Assembly (NCBI GenBank): GCA_963824645.1
Contig: CAWGQC010000005.1
Location: forward strand, 620,001 to 684,000
Origin: Bog-756 sp963824645
GTDB lineage: Bacteria; Actinomycetota; Acidimicrobiia; Acidimicrobiales; RAAP-2
Length of the DNA: 64,000 nucleotides
Reading direction: 5' to 3'
Part shown: one piece after another, positions 11,201-18,675 of the stretch
How positions within the stretch are numbered: the first letter of the stretch is position 1
How the letters are laid out: every line of letters begins with the position of its first letter
Program-made: the position numbers and the translations under genes
The notes under the pieces: generated by a model
Seen by the model: only the letters and a program-made list of their open reading frames with translations
What the model was told of the DNA's origin: nothing
Databases searched by the model: none

Positions 11201-12006
11201 CCTCGTTCCAATGGTCGGTCTTCACCATCGCCCCCGTCATCACCAAGGTGAAGCCGGCTACCGGGCCCGGGGCCGGGGGAACCAAGGTCACCATCACCGG
11301 AACCAATCTGACCCACGCCTCGTCAGTCAGCTTCGGATCGGTCAGCGCCACCAGCTTCAAGGTAAGCCGCAGCGGAAAGAAGATCACCGCCCGCGCCCCG
11401 GCTCAGCCGGCGGGCACGGTGGACATCATCGTCACCACTCCTCAGGGCGGTCCCAGCAGCCCGACCCCCGCTGACCAGTTCACCTACGCCGGGCCCACCG
11501 TTCTGGCCGTCAGTCCGGCCACCGGATCAACGGCAGGCGGGACGAAGGTGACCATCCATGGGAAGGGGTTGGCCGGGGCGACCTCGGTGGCCTTCGGCTC
11601 GGTCGATGCCCAGAACCCCACGGTGAACAAGGCGGGGACCGAGATCACGGCCATCGCACCGGCTGAGGCAGCCGGCCAGGTGGACATCGTGGTCACCACC
11701 GAGGGCGGCGTGTCGGCCATCGTTCCGGCCGACCAGTTCACCTACATAGGGCCGACCGTCATCAAAGTCTCGCCCCCCGGCGGTCCTCCGGGGGGAAACA
11801 CCCGGGTGACCATCACCGGAAGCGAACTGGGCGGTGCGACATCGGTCACCTTCGGCGGTGCACCGGCTGCCATTGTCAGCGTGAACGCCGGCGGAACCAA
11901 AGTGGTGGTCACCTCACCGGCCGGATCAGGCACGGTCGATGTCATCGTGACCACGCCGGGCGGATTCAGCGCGCCGGTCACCGCTGACCAGTACACGTAC
12001 AGCTGA
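5294..12006 (+). CDS. Giant secreted Ig-repeat protein with ALK-like glycine-rich domain (one frameshift)
   Basis: If repaired, this encodes about 2240 residues. A long signal peptide (VALVAGVLSVMAATTTAGVAG) is followed by a glycine-rich block of about 300 residues with conserved Cys (SGLCLG, GCTTMVAVAAGGGGG, RWDCTGSDG, GGGDECSSGE). About 18 tandem putative-Ig/cadherin-like repeats of 87-90 residues come next, each opening TNTVSVTNPG or TNTVSVTSPG and carrying LPPGLSIDPSSGSITGTPTT. The C-terminus has three IPT/TIG domains (KPATGPGAGGTKVTITGTNL type). The frame breaks near 10843: every other copy reads GCGGTTCGATCAC, but here one T is missing, so the first frame stops at 10885 while the second continues to 12006. 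It could be a sequencing or assembly slip in a repeat, or a real truncation that removes the IPT domains. Likely role: cell-surface adhesion or matrix. No wall-anchor motif is seen. Confidence 0.82.
6430..11220 (+). repeat. Array of about 18 tandem 260-270-bp Ig-like coding repeats
   Basis: Repeats follow one another without linkers, each unit beginning at the codons for TNT(V/I)SVTNPG or SVTSPG and ending FTW(N/T)ITN. The early units carry SATGLPANLTISSSG with a CACS pair, the later ones SDGGTLPPGLSIDPSSG. The two sub-families are grouped, which suggests block-wise amplification. The last unit (VASIGQQSSATGVEITP) is divergent. Confidence 0.85.
6745..7787 (+). repeat. 521-bp tandem duplication (two Ig units), apparently identical copies
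   Basis: Bases 6745-7265 and 7267-7787 read as identical, an offset of 522 bases, which is exactly two 87-residue Ig units. The copies are bounded by single-base differences at 6744/7266 (A versus G) and 7266/7788 (G versus A). A third, slightly diverged copy of the second unit follows. This is the mark of a recent unequal crossover or slippage event. Confidence 0.85.
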
Positions 12007-12083
12007 GCTGACCGAAGCCGGATGAAGTGACCAATTCGCCATTCACATACCGACGGGACAATCCCCCGCTCATTGGAGGAGTA

Positions 12084-15000
12084 GTGACCAGATTCAACCG
12101 ATCCAGCCGCCGGACGACGCAGGATGGGCCGTCCCCTGTGGTGCACCAGTCGGAAAGGCCGGGCACGGCCGGCCGCCGTCGCACCTTCGGTGTCGCCACC
12201 TGTGCCACGGCTGCCGTCCTCATGGCCGGCGTCTTCTCGATAGTGGCGGTCACCACCTCCGACGTGGCCGGAGCGGCGACCACTCCGGTGGCGGCCACCT
12301 GGAGCGGATCCGGCCCCAACTGCTCGAGTTTTGTCACCTCCACTCCCCCGGCCGGAACCGTGTCGGCCACCCTCACCCTCAACGGCGGTGGGGGCGGCGG
12401 CGGTAATACCAACTCGGGATCGGGCGGCATGGGCGGAAACGGTGCACAGGTGACCGGTACCTTCGCCCTCACCCACAACACAGGCGCCGTCTCCATCAAG
12501 CTGGGTTGCGGCGGCAGTGGCGGCACCACCGGCGGGGGCGGCGGCTCCACCATCAGCGGCGCCAACGGCGGAACAGGATTCGCAGCCGGAGCGGCCAGCG
12601 GCGGCGCCACCGACGAGGATGTCTCGGTCGACGGGATCGCCGCCGGCGGCGGCGGCGGAGCGGCATCGGGTCTGTGCCTGGGTAGTTCGGGGTGCACCAC
12701 CATGGTGGCGGTGGCCGCCGGTGGCGGCGGTGGCGGCAGCCGTTGGGACTGCACTGGCTCGGACGGGCCCGGTACCGGCGGCGCCGGTGAATCGGGCGGA
12801 TCCTCCACGGTCAGTGCCGGTGCAGCCGGTACTGCCGGTGGGGATGGTTCGTCCGATGGCGGTGGCGGTGGCGGAGGCGCAACCAGCGCCGGCGGCTCGG
12901 GCGGGAGCGGCGCTTCTCACAACGGATCGACCGGTGGCAATTCACCCAGCAGTTCGGCTGGCGGGGCCGGCGGTGGCGGTGGCGCCGGCTTCCCGACCGA
13001 GGCCGGGGCCAGCGGTGGTGGCGGTGGCGGCGGCTACACCGGTGGGGGCGGCGGGGGCGGCGATGAGTGCACTAGCGGTGACGACACCGGCGGAGGCGGA
13101 GGCGGCGGGTCCTCGGCCGTCAACTCGTCCTACGGTTCGTCGGTCTCCTACAACGGCAACGGTGGCGGCGGTGCCACCACCGGCAGCACAGGCGGCACCG
13201 GTTCGGTGTCGCTCACCTGGAATGTCGACAGCCTGTCGGTCACCAATCCGGGCACCCAGTCCAACGTCTCGGGCTCGGCCATCTCCAATCTCACCATCAG
13301 CGCTCCTCACGACACCACCGGCGGGAACACTGTGACCTTCGGGGCCAGCGGGCTTCCCTCCGGCCTGTCGATCAATTCGACCAGTGGGGTCATAAGCGGC
13401 ACGCCCGCGGCGGCCTGCGCCTGTTCGGTGACGGTGACGGCCACCGACTCCGAGGCCCTGAGTCAGAGCACCTCGTTCACCTGGAACGTCACCAACACGG
13501 TTTCGGTGACCAATCCGGGCAACCAGTCCAGCCTGTCGGGCACGGCTATCACCCCCCTCCAGATCAACGCCTCCGACACCCAGTCGGGAGCCACTCTCAC
13601 CTATACGGCCACCGGTCTTCCCTCGGGATTGTCGATCTCGTCCAACGGAAGGATCACCGGCACGCCGGCGGCGGCCGGGTCCGGCTCGGTGACGGTGACG
13701 GCTACCGACGGGTCGGGTTACCACGGCTCGGCCACCTTCACCTGGGCGGTGACCAATACGGTGGCGGTGAGCAATCCGGGTAGTCAGTCCAACCTGTCCG
13801 GTACGGCCATCACTGCACTGCAGATCAGTGCCACCGACACCCAGGCAGGAGCCACCCTGACCTACTCAGCCACCGGCCTGCCGGCGGGACTGACCATCTC
13901 CTCCTCCGGTTCGATCACGGGCACGCCCACCACGGCCTGCGCCTGTTCGGTGACGGTGAAGGCCCAGGACGGCTCCGGTTATTCGGGCACGGCCACCTTC
14001 ACGTGGACGGTGACCAACACGGTGTCGGCCACCAACCCCGGTGCCCAGTCCAGCGTGTCGGGCAGTGCCATCACCCCGTTGAACATCAGCGCCTCCGATA
14101 CGTCGTCGACGGCCACCCTGGCTTATTCCGACGGAGGCACGCTCCCTCCGGGGTTGTCCATCGGTGGCAGCAGCGGGGCCATCACCGGCACCCCGACCAC
14201 CGCCGGCTCCTACACGGTGACCATTACCGTCACCGACTCCTCCGGATACCACGCCGCAGTCACCTTCACCTGGACGGTGAGCAACACCTTGTCGGTGACC
14301 AATCCGGGGGCCCAATCGGACGTTTCGGGCAACAACATCACCCCCCTCACCATCGCCGCCTCGGACTCGTCGTCGACGGCCACACTGTCCTTTGCGGACA
14401 ACGGCACTCTGCCGCCCGGGTTGGCCATCAACTCCTCGACCGGCGTCGTCACCGGTTCGCCCACCATCGCCGGCACCTACCCGGTGACCGTCACGGTGAC
14501 CGACAACGCCGGCTATTCGGCCAACACCAATTTCACCTGGACCATCACCAACACGGTGTCGGTGACCAACCCGGGTAACCAGTCCAACCTGTCGGGCACC
14601 GCCATCAGCGGCCTCCAGATACAGGCTTCCGATTCGCTGCCCAGCGCCACGCTGACCTATGCGGACAACGGCACCCTGCCGCCCGGTCTGGCCATCGATC
14701 CTTCCAGCGGTCTCATCACCGGCACCCCGACCACGGCCGGGTCCTACGGGGTGACCATCACCGTGGTGGACAGCGCCAGCTTTGCCGCCCAGGTGAGCTT
14801 CATCTGGACCATCACCAACACGGTGTCGGTGACCAACCCGGGCAACCAGTCCAACCCGTCGGGCACCGCCATCAGCGCCCTGTCGGTGGGCGCCACCGAC
14901 TCGTCGAGCACGGCCACCATCTCCTATGCCGACAACGGCACCCTGCCGACCGGGTTGGCCATCAACTCGTCGACCGGGGCCATCAGCGGAACGCCCACCA

Positions 15001-16133
15001 CGGCCGGGTCCTACGGGGTGACCATCACAGTCACCGACAACGCCGGCTTCACGGGAACGGCCAGCTTCACCTGGGCCATCACCAACACGGTATCGGTGAC
15101 CAACCCGGGCAACCAGGCCGACCTGTCGGGCTCGGCCATCAGCACACTCCATGTGGCGGCCACCGATACGTCGTCGACGGCGTCACTGTCTTACGCGGAC
15201 AACGGCACACTGCCGACCGGGTTGGCCATCAACTCGTCGACCGGGGCCATCAGCGGAACGCCCACCACGGCCGGGTCCTACGGGGTGACCATCACAGTCA
15301 CCGACAACGCCGGCTTCACGGGAACGGCCAGCTTCACCTGGGCCATCACCAACACGGTGTCGGTGACCAACCCGGGCGACCAGGCCAACACGGTCGGAAC
15401 GGCCATCACCACCCTGCACATCGTCGCCCACGACACGTCGAGCACCGCCACCCTCTCCTACGGAGTGACCGGACTGCCCAACGGGCTCTCGCTCGATAGC
15501 TCGACCGGTGTCATCAGTGGGATCCCCCTCCACTCGGGCATCTACCCGGTGGTGGTCACGGCCACCGATGGAGCCGGATTCAGTGGATCGACCAACTTCA
15601 CCTGGACGATCATCGGACCCATCGTCCGGTCGATCAAGCCGGCCACCGGCCCGGGGGCCGGGGGGACCAAAGTCAAGATCCTGGGCAGCGACCTGTCCGG
15701 GGCCACCTCGGTGATGTTCGGATCGGTGGAGGCCACCAGCTTCACGGTCAACAAGCCGGGAACCAAGATCACCGCGGTGTCCCCTTCGGAGTCGGCGGGC
15801 ACCGTCGACATCGTGGTCACCACTCCGGCCGGGCCGAGCATCACCAGTGCTGCCGATCGGTTCACGTTCATCGGGCCGACCATCACCTCACTGAAGCCGA
15901 GCAGCGGCTCGGTGGCCGGTGGCACCAAAGTGGTGATAACGGGCAGAGGCTTCCAGGGCGCCACCGCGGCCACCGTCAAATTCGGGCCCCTCACCGCCCA
16001 GTCCGTGGTGGTCAACGCGGCGGGAACCAAGATCACCGCCTACACGCCGGCCGAACCGGTATCCACCGTAAATGTGACGGTGACCACGCCGGGCGGGGTC
16101 TTCACCCTCACCAACGGCTACACCTTCGACTGA
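12084..16133 (+). CDS. Secreted Ig-repeat protein, paralogue of the preceding giant gene
   Basis: A 1349-residue paralogue of the upstream gene. The architecture is the same: signal peptide (CATAAVLMAGVFSIVAVTTS), Cys-containing glycine-rich block beginning TTPVAATWSGSGPNC, nine Ig-like repeats (TNTVSVTNPGNQSNLSGTAI type with GTLPPGLAINSSTG), and two C-terminal IPT/TIG domains (KPATGPGAGGTKVKILGSDL; KPSSGSVAGGTKVVITGRGF). I chose the GTG at 12084 because GGAGGA lies at 12075-12080; the frame is open to a GTG at 12027. The repeats are more diverged from each other than in the upstream gene, so the array here looks older. The frame is intact, unlike the upstream paralogue. The 77-base gap to the upstream stop suggests possible co-transcription. 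Role: probably surface or matrix adhesion; the ligand is unknown. Confidence 0.85.
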   Translation: MTRFNRSSRRTTQDGPSPVVHQSERPGTAGRRRTFGVATCATAAVLMAGVFSIVAVTTSDVAGAATTPVAATWSGSGPNCSSFVTSTPPAGTVSATLTLNGGGGGGGNTNSGSGGMGGNGAQVTGTFALTHNTGAVSIKLGCGGSGGTTGGGGGSTISGANGGTGFAAGAASGGATDEDVSVDGIAAGGGGGAASGLCLGSSGCTTMVAVAAGGGGGGSRWDCTGSDGPGTGGAGESGGSSTVSAGAAGTAGGDGSSDGGGGGGGATSAGGSGGSGASHNGSTGGNSPSSSAGGAGGGGGAGFPTEAGASGGGGGGGYTGGGGGGGDECTSGDDTGGGGGGGSSAVNSSYGSSVSYNGNGGGGATTGSTGGTGSVSLTWNVDSLSVTNPGTQSNVSGSAISNLTISAPHDTTGGNTVTFGASGLPSGLSINSTSGVISGTPAAACACSVTVTATDSEALSQSTSFTWNVTNTVSVTNPGNQSSLSGTAITPLQINASDTQSGATLTYTATGLPSGLSISSNGRITGTPAAAGSGSVTVTATDGSGYHGSATFTWAVTNTVAVSNPGSQSNLSGTAITALQISATDTQAGATLTYSATGLPAGLTISSSGSITGTPTTACACSVTVKAQDGSGYSGTATFTWTVTNTVSATNPGAQSSVSGSAITPLNISASDTSSTATLAYSDGGTLPPGLSIGGSSGAITGTPTTAGSYTVTITVTDSSGYHAAVTFTWTVSNTLSVTNPGAQSDVSGNNITPLTIAASDSSSTATLSFADNGTLPPGLAINSSTGVVTGSPTIAGTYPVTVTVTDNAGYSANTNFTWTITNTVSVTNPGNQSNLSGTAISGLQIQASDSLPSATLTYADNGTLPPGLAIDPSSGLITGTPTTAGSYGVTITVVDSASFAAQVSFIWTITNTVSVTNPGNQSNPSGTAISALSVGATDSSSTATISYADNGTLPTGLAINSSTGAISGTPTTAGSYGVTITVTDNAGFTGTASFTWAITNTVSVTNPGNQADLSGSAISTLHVAATDTSSTASLSYADNGTLPTGLAINSSTGAISGTPTTAGSYGVTITVTDNAGFTGTASFTWAITNTVSVTNPGDQANTVGTAITTLHIVAHDTSSTATLSYGVTGLPNGLSLDSSTGVISGIPLHSGIYPVVVTATDGAGFSGSTNFTWTIIGPIVRSIKPATGPGAGGTKVKILGSDLSGATSVMFGSVEATSFTVNKPGTKITAVSPSESAGTVDIVVTTPAGPSITSAADRFTFIGPTITSLKPSSGSVAGGTKVVITGRGFQGATAATVKFGPLTAQSVVVNAAGTKITAYTPAEPVSTVNVTVTTPGGVFTLTNGYTFD

Positions 16134-16137
16134 CGTC

Positions 16138-16173
16138 GATGCGGGAACGGTAAGGGGCAACCGTTCCCGCATC
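16138..16173. terminator. Perfect 14-bp hairpin between convergent genes
   Basis: GATGCGGGAACGGT (16138-16151) pairs perfectly with ACCGTTCCCGCATC (16160-16173) around an 8-base loop. It begins 4 bases after the stop of the Ig-repeat gene and lies downstream of mftR on the other strand, so it can serve both. There is no U-tract. Confidence 0.65.
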
Positions 16174-16268
16174 GGCCCGGTCGGGAGCCACCGGATCCGG
16201 TGGGGATAATCCGATGGAATGCCAGGCCGGATAGTCCGGGTGGGTAACCGGCCGGATCCTGTCGGCGG

Positions 16269-16901
16269 TCAGGGGCGCAAGCGTTGCTCGTCGAAGCCGG
16301 TGGCCAGTATCCGGAAGGCTCGGTTCAGCTCGCCGACCAGATCGCCGTCAGCCTGGCGGGCCCACGATGAAAACGCGGCCATGGCGGCACCGAGAGCGGC
16401 CCGGGCCACCGTCTGCGGGCCGAGGTCGTCCGGTCCACCGCCGATGCGGGTGGCCACGAAGCGGGCCACCACCTCGCACCACTCGGCATAACGGACGGCG
16501 GAGTGAGCCACCAGGGTCGGCACCGAACTGGTCAGGCCGATCCTGATCCGGAGCTCGTCGAGCTCGCCGGCACCGAACCGGTTGGTGTCGATGACCGCCT
16601 TGCGGAGCACCTCCATCATGGGCTGGTCCCCGGGCGCCTCGGCCAACCGATCGTGCAGACGGGAGAGCTCGGCGTCGAATTCGCCCCACACCACCTCCCT
16701 CTTCGACTCGTAATAGCGGAAGAAGGTTCGCCGGCTGACCCCCACCGCCGCGGCGATCTGGTCCACGGTGGTGTTGTCGTAGCCCTGGCGGGCGAAGAGA
16801 TCGAGCGCAGCCCGGGCCACGGCCTGGCGGGAGGTGGACGGCCGACGCCCCCGAGCCCCCTCGGAGGGCGGGCCCTCGTATACGGCCACCGGTTCGGTCA
16901 T
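16269..16901 (-). CDS. mftR: Mycofactocin system TetR-family repressor MftR
   Basis: A 210-residue TetR regulator, divergent from mftA. The N-terminal helix-turn-helix is clear: RQAVARAALDLFARQGYDNTTVDQIAAAVGVSRRTFFRYYESKREVVW. The RRTFFRYYxSK recognition helix is typical of the mycofactocin regulator family. The C-terminal ligand-binding half includes RIGLTSSVPTLVAHSAVRYAEW. In mycobacteria MftR represses the mft genes and is relieved by long-chain acyl-CoA; I infer the same kind of role here from position. The ATG at 16901 gives MTEPVAVYEGP; the frame extends further upstream, but that would cover mftA and the promoter region. The 87-base gap to mftA probably holds a shared operator. Confidence 0.88.
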   Translation of the reverse strand: MTEPVAVYEGPPSEGARGRRPSTSRQAVARAALDLFARQGYDNTTVDQIAAAVGVSRRTFFRYYESKREVVWGEFDAELSRLHDRLAEAPGDQPMMEVLRKAVIDTNRFGAGELDELRIRIGLTSSVPTLVAHSAVRYAEWCEVVARFVATRIGGGPDDLGPQTVARAALGAAMAAFSSWARQADGDLVGELNRAFRILATGFDEQRLRP

Positions 16902-16988
16902 GAGGCTTCCATTTTGGCATCCAGTGCTATAAATTGAAACCCACTTGTCAGCGGCCGGTGCTCTGCCGGTCCCAGCCCAGGAGGAGCC
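16902..16988. promoter_or_regulatory. Divergent mftR-mftA control region
   Basis: These 87 bases separate the starts of mftR and mftA. The segment 16911-16940 is AT-rich for this genome and contains TATAAATTG (16928-16936). A weak inverted repeat, AGTG (16923-16926) with CACT (16942-16945), flanks it and is a candidate MftR operator. No consensus -35/-10 pair with good spacing was found on either strand. A strong AGGAGG site (16979-16984) precedes the mftA ATG. Confidence 0.5.
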
Positions 16989-17156
16989 ATGACCGTGCGC
17001 ACCGAAGAGAGCCAGTCCACCCCTGACCACGGGCGACCCCGCCCGGCACCGTCCGCCGGCCCTACCGCCGTCGGCAGCACCCCCGCCGACAGCCTCGTCG
17101 AGGAGGACCTCCTGGTCGAGGACGTGTCCATCGACGGCATGTGTGGCGTCTACTAG
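16989..17156 (+). CDS. mftA: Mycofactocin precursor peptide MftA
   Basis: A 55-residue peptide ending VEDVSIDGMCGVY. The terminal IDGMCGVY is the conserved core of MftA, the ribosomal precursor of the redox cofactor mycofactocin. MftC decarboxylates the last Tyr and crosslinks it to the penultimate Val, and the Val-Tyr-derived dipeptide is then released. The N-terminal leader (about 42 residues) is acidic and Pro/Ser/Thr-rich (EESQSTPDHGRPRPAPSAGP), longer than the roughly 30-residue mycobacterial peptide. The segment SLVEEDLLVEDVSIDG is probably what MftB recognises. The ATG is preceded by AGGAGG. The TAG stop at 17154-17156 abuts the mftB ATG at 17157. Confidence 0.96.
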   Translation: MTVRTEESQSTPDHGRPRPAPSAGPTAVGSTPADSLVEEDLLVEDVSIDGMCGVY

Positions 17157-17456
17157 ATGTCGTCCCCTGCAGCCGGAGGTGTGGCCTTCGACAGCACCCG
17201 TCCCTGGACCCTTCATCCCCAGGTGTCCCTGCGGCCCGAATCCTTCGGGGCTCTGGCCTACCACTTCGGGACCCGACGGCTCTCCTTCTTGAAGAGCCCG
17301 CTGCTGGTGTCGGTGGTCGAGTCACTGGCCGGGCAACCCACCGCCGAGGACGCCGTCCGGGCCGTCGGGATTCCCGATGGCGAGCTCGGCCGCTACCAAC
17401 GGGCCCTGGCCACCCTGGCCCAGTCGGGCATGATCTGTCCGCGGGAGACACCATGA
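17157..17456 (+). CDS. mftB: Mycofactocin peptide chaperone MftB
   Basis: A 99-residue PqqD-like RiPP recognition protein that binds MftA and presents it to MftC. The sequence has the family outline FDSTRPWTLHPQVSLRPESFGALAYHF, then TRRLSFLKSPLLVSVVESL and a C-terminal YQRALATLAQSGMI winged-helix-like segment. Length fits the family. It starts directly after the mftA stop and ends in a 4-base ATGA overlap with mftC, so translational coupling is likely. Confidence 0.93.
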   Translation: MSSPAAGGVAFDSTRPWTLHPQVSLRPESFGALAYHFGTRRLSFLKSPLLVSVVESLAGQPTAEDAVRAVGIPDGELGRYQRALATLAQSGMICPRETP

Positions 17457-18673
17457 CCACGGTGGAACAGCGGCCGGCCGGATCGGCGTCGGCGGGACGG
17501 CTGGTCGATACCTTCGAGCGCGGTCTCGACGCCCCCATCTGCCTCACCTGGGAGCTCACCTACGCGTGCAATCTGGCCTGTGTCCACTGCCTCTCGAGCT
17601 CCGGACGTCGCGACCCGGACGAACTGACCACTGAGGAATGCAAGGCGCTCATCGACCAATTCGAGGCCATGCAGATCTTCTACGTGAACATCGGCGGCGG
17701 CGAACCGACGGTTCGGTCCGACTTCTGGGAGTTGGTGGACTACGCCACCGCCCACCACGTCGGCGTCAAATTCTCGACCAACGGCTCCCGCATCACGTCG
17801 GCGGCGGCGACCCGACTGGCGAAGAGCGACTACGTGGACGTGCAGATCTCGCTCGACGGGGCCAGCCGGGAAGTCAATGACGCGGTACGCGGCTCCGGTT
17901 CATACGACACGGCGCTGGCCGCCATGGGACGGCTGCGCCAAGCCGGCTTCACCGGGTTCAAGCTGTCCGTGGTGGCCACCCGTCACAACATCAGCCAGCT
18001 GGACGACTTCAAGCGTCTGGCCGACGATCACCAGGCCCAGTTGCGTCTCACCCGGTTGCGACCGTCGGGGCGGGGGGCAGACGTGTGGGGGGACCTCCAT
18101 CCCACCGCCGACCAACAGAGGATCCTCTACGACTGGCTGGTGGCGCACGGCGAGAACGTGCTGACCGGCGATTCGTTCTTCCATCTGGCCGGGTACGGGG
18201 AGCCGCTGCCCGGGCTCAATCTGTGTGGCGCCGGCCGGGTGGTGTGCCTGGTGGACCCGGTCGGTGATGTCTACGCCTGCCCCTTTGCCATTCACGACCA
18301 ATTTCTGGCCGGGAACGTACGGGCTGCCGGCGGTTTCACCGAGGTGTGGCGCCACGCCCCGCTGTTCGCCGAACTGCGCCAGCCATCGAGCGGGGGCACC
18401 TGCCGCTCGTGCGGCCACTACGACGCCTGCCGCGGCGGATGCATGGCCGCCAAGTTCTTCACCGGACTGCCCCTCGACGGTCCCGATCCGGAATGCGTTC
18501 TGGGCCACGGCCAACCGACGGACGCAGACCCGGCCCCTGCTCTCCCGCGTCCCGCCGCCGATCACTCCCGCCGTCCCCGCCGGGCGCCGGTGATCCTTCT
18601 CCCCCGCCGGCCGGCGCGGGCCTGTGATCAGAGCCCCCTCGACCCGCTCGGGTCGGCCCCGGCCCCGGTCTGA
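17453..18673 (+). CDS. mftC: Mycofactocin radical SAM maturase MftC
   Basis: A 406-residue radical SAM/SPASM enzyme that uses SAM and Fe-S clusters to decarboxylate the C-terminal Tyr of MftA and form the Val-Tyr crosslink. The radical SAM motif CxxxCxxC is at Cys39, Cys43 and Cys46 (YACNLACVHC). IGGGEPTVR is the GGE motif. The SPASM region has LCGAGRVVCLVDPVGDVYACPF, then CRSCGHYDACRGGCMA and a final DPEC for the auxiliary clusters. The start is the ATG at 17453, overlapping the mftB stop; longer open frame upstream is chance. After GHGQ the protein has a Pro/Arg-rich tail of about 50 residues that is not part of the fold. The next gene starts 2 bases after the stop. Confidence 0.95.
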   Translation: MTTVEQRPAGSASAGRLVDTFERGLDAPICLTWELTYACNLACVHCLSSSGRRDPDELTTEECKALIDQFEAMQIFYVNIGGGEPTVRSDFWELVDYATAHHVGVKFSTNGSRITSAAATRLAKSDYVDVQISLDGASREVNDAVRGSGSYDTALAAMGRLRQAGFTGFKLSVVATRHNISQLDDFKRLADDHQAQLRLTRLRPSGRGADVWGDLHPTADQQRILYDWLVAHGENVLTGDSFFHLAGYGEPLPGLNLCGAGRVVCLVDPVGDVYACPFAIHDQFLAGNVRAAGGFTEVWRHAPLFAELRQPSSGGTCRSCGHYDACRGGCMAAKFFTGLPLDGPDPECVLGHGQPTDADPAPALPRPAADHSRRPRRAPVILLPRRPARACDQSPLDPLGSAPAPV

Positions 18674-18675
18674 CT

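Noticed and set aside
6430..11220. Regular repeats considered as a CRISPR array
   Set aside because: Units are about 260-270 bases, in frame and translated as Ig-like domains; there are no short identical repeats with unique spacers and no cas genes.
13866..15152. Long minus-strand open frame of 428 codons opposite the Ig-repeat gene
   Set aside because: It is antisense to a well-supported repeat gene and its translation is an Arg/Gly/His-rich repeat mirror with no family resemblance. It arises from high GC and repeat periodicity.
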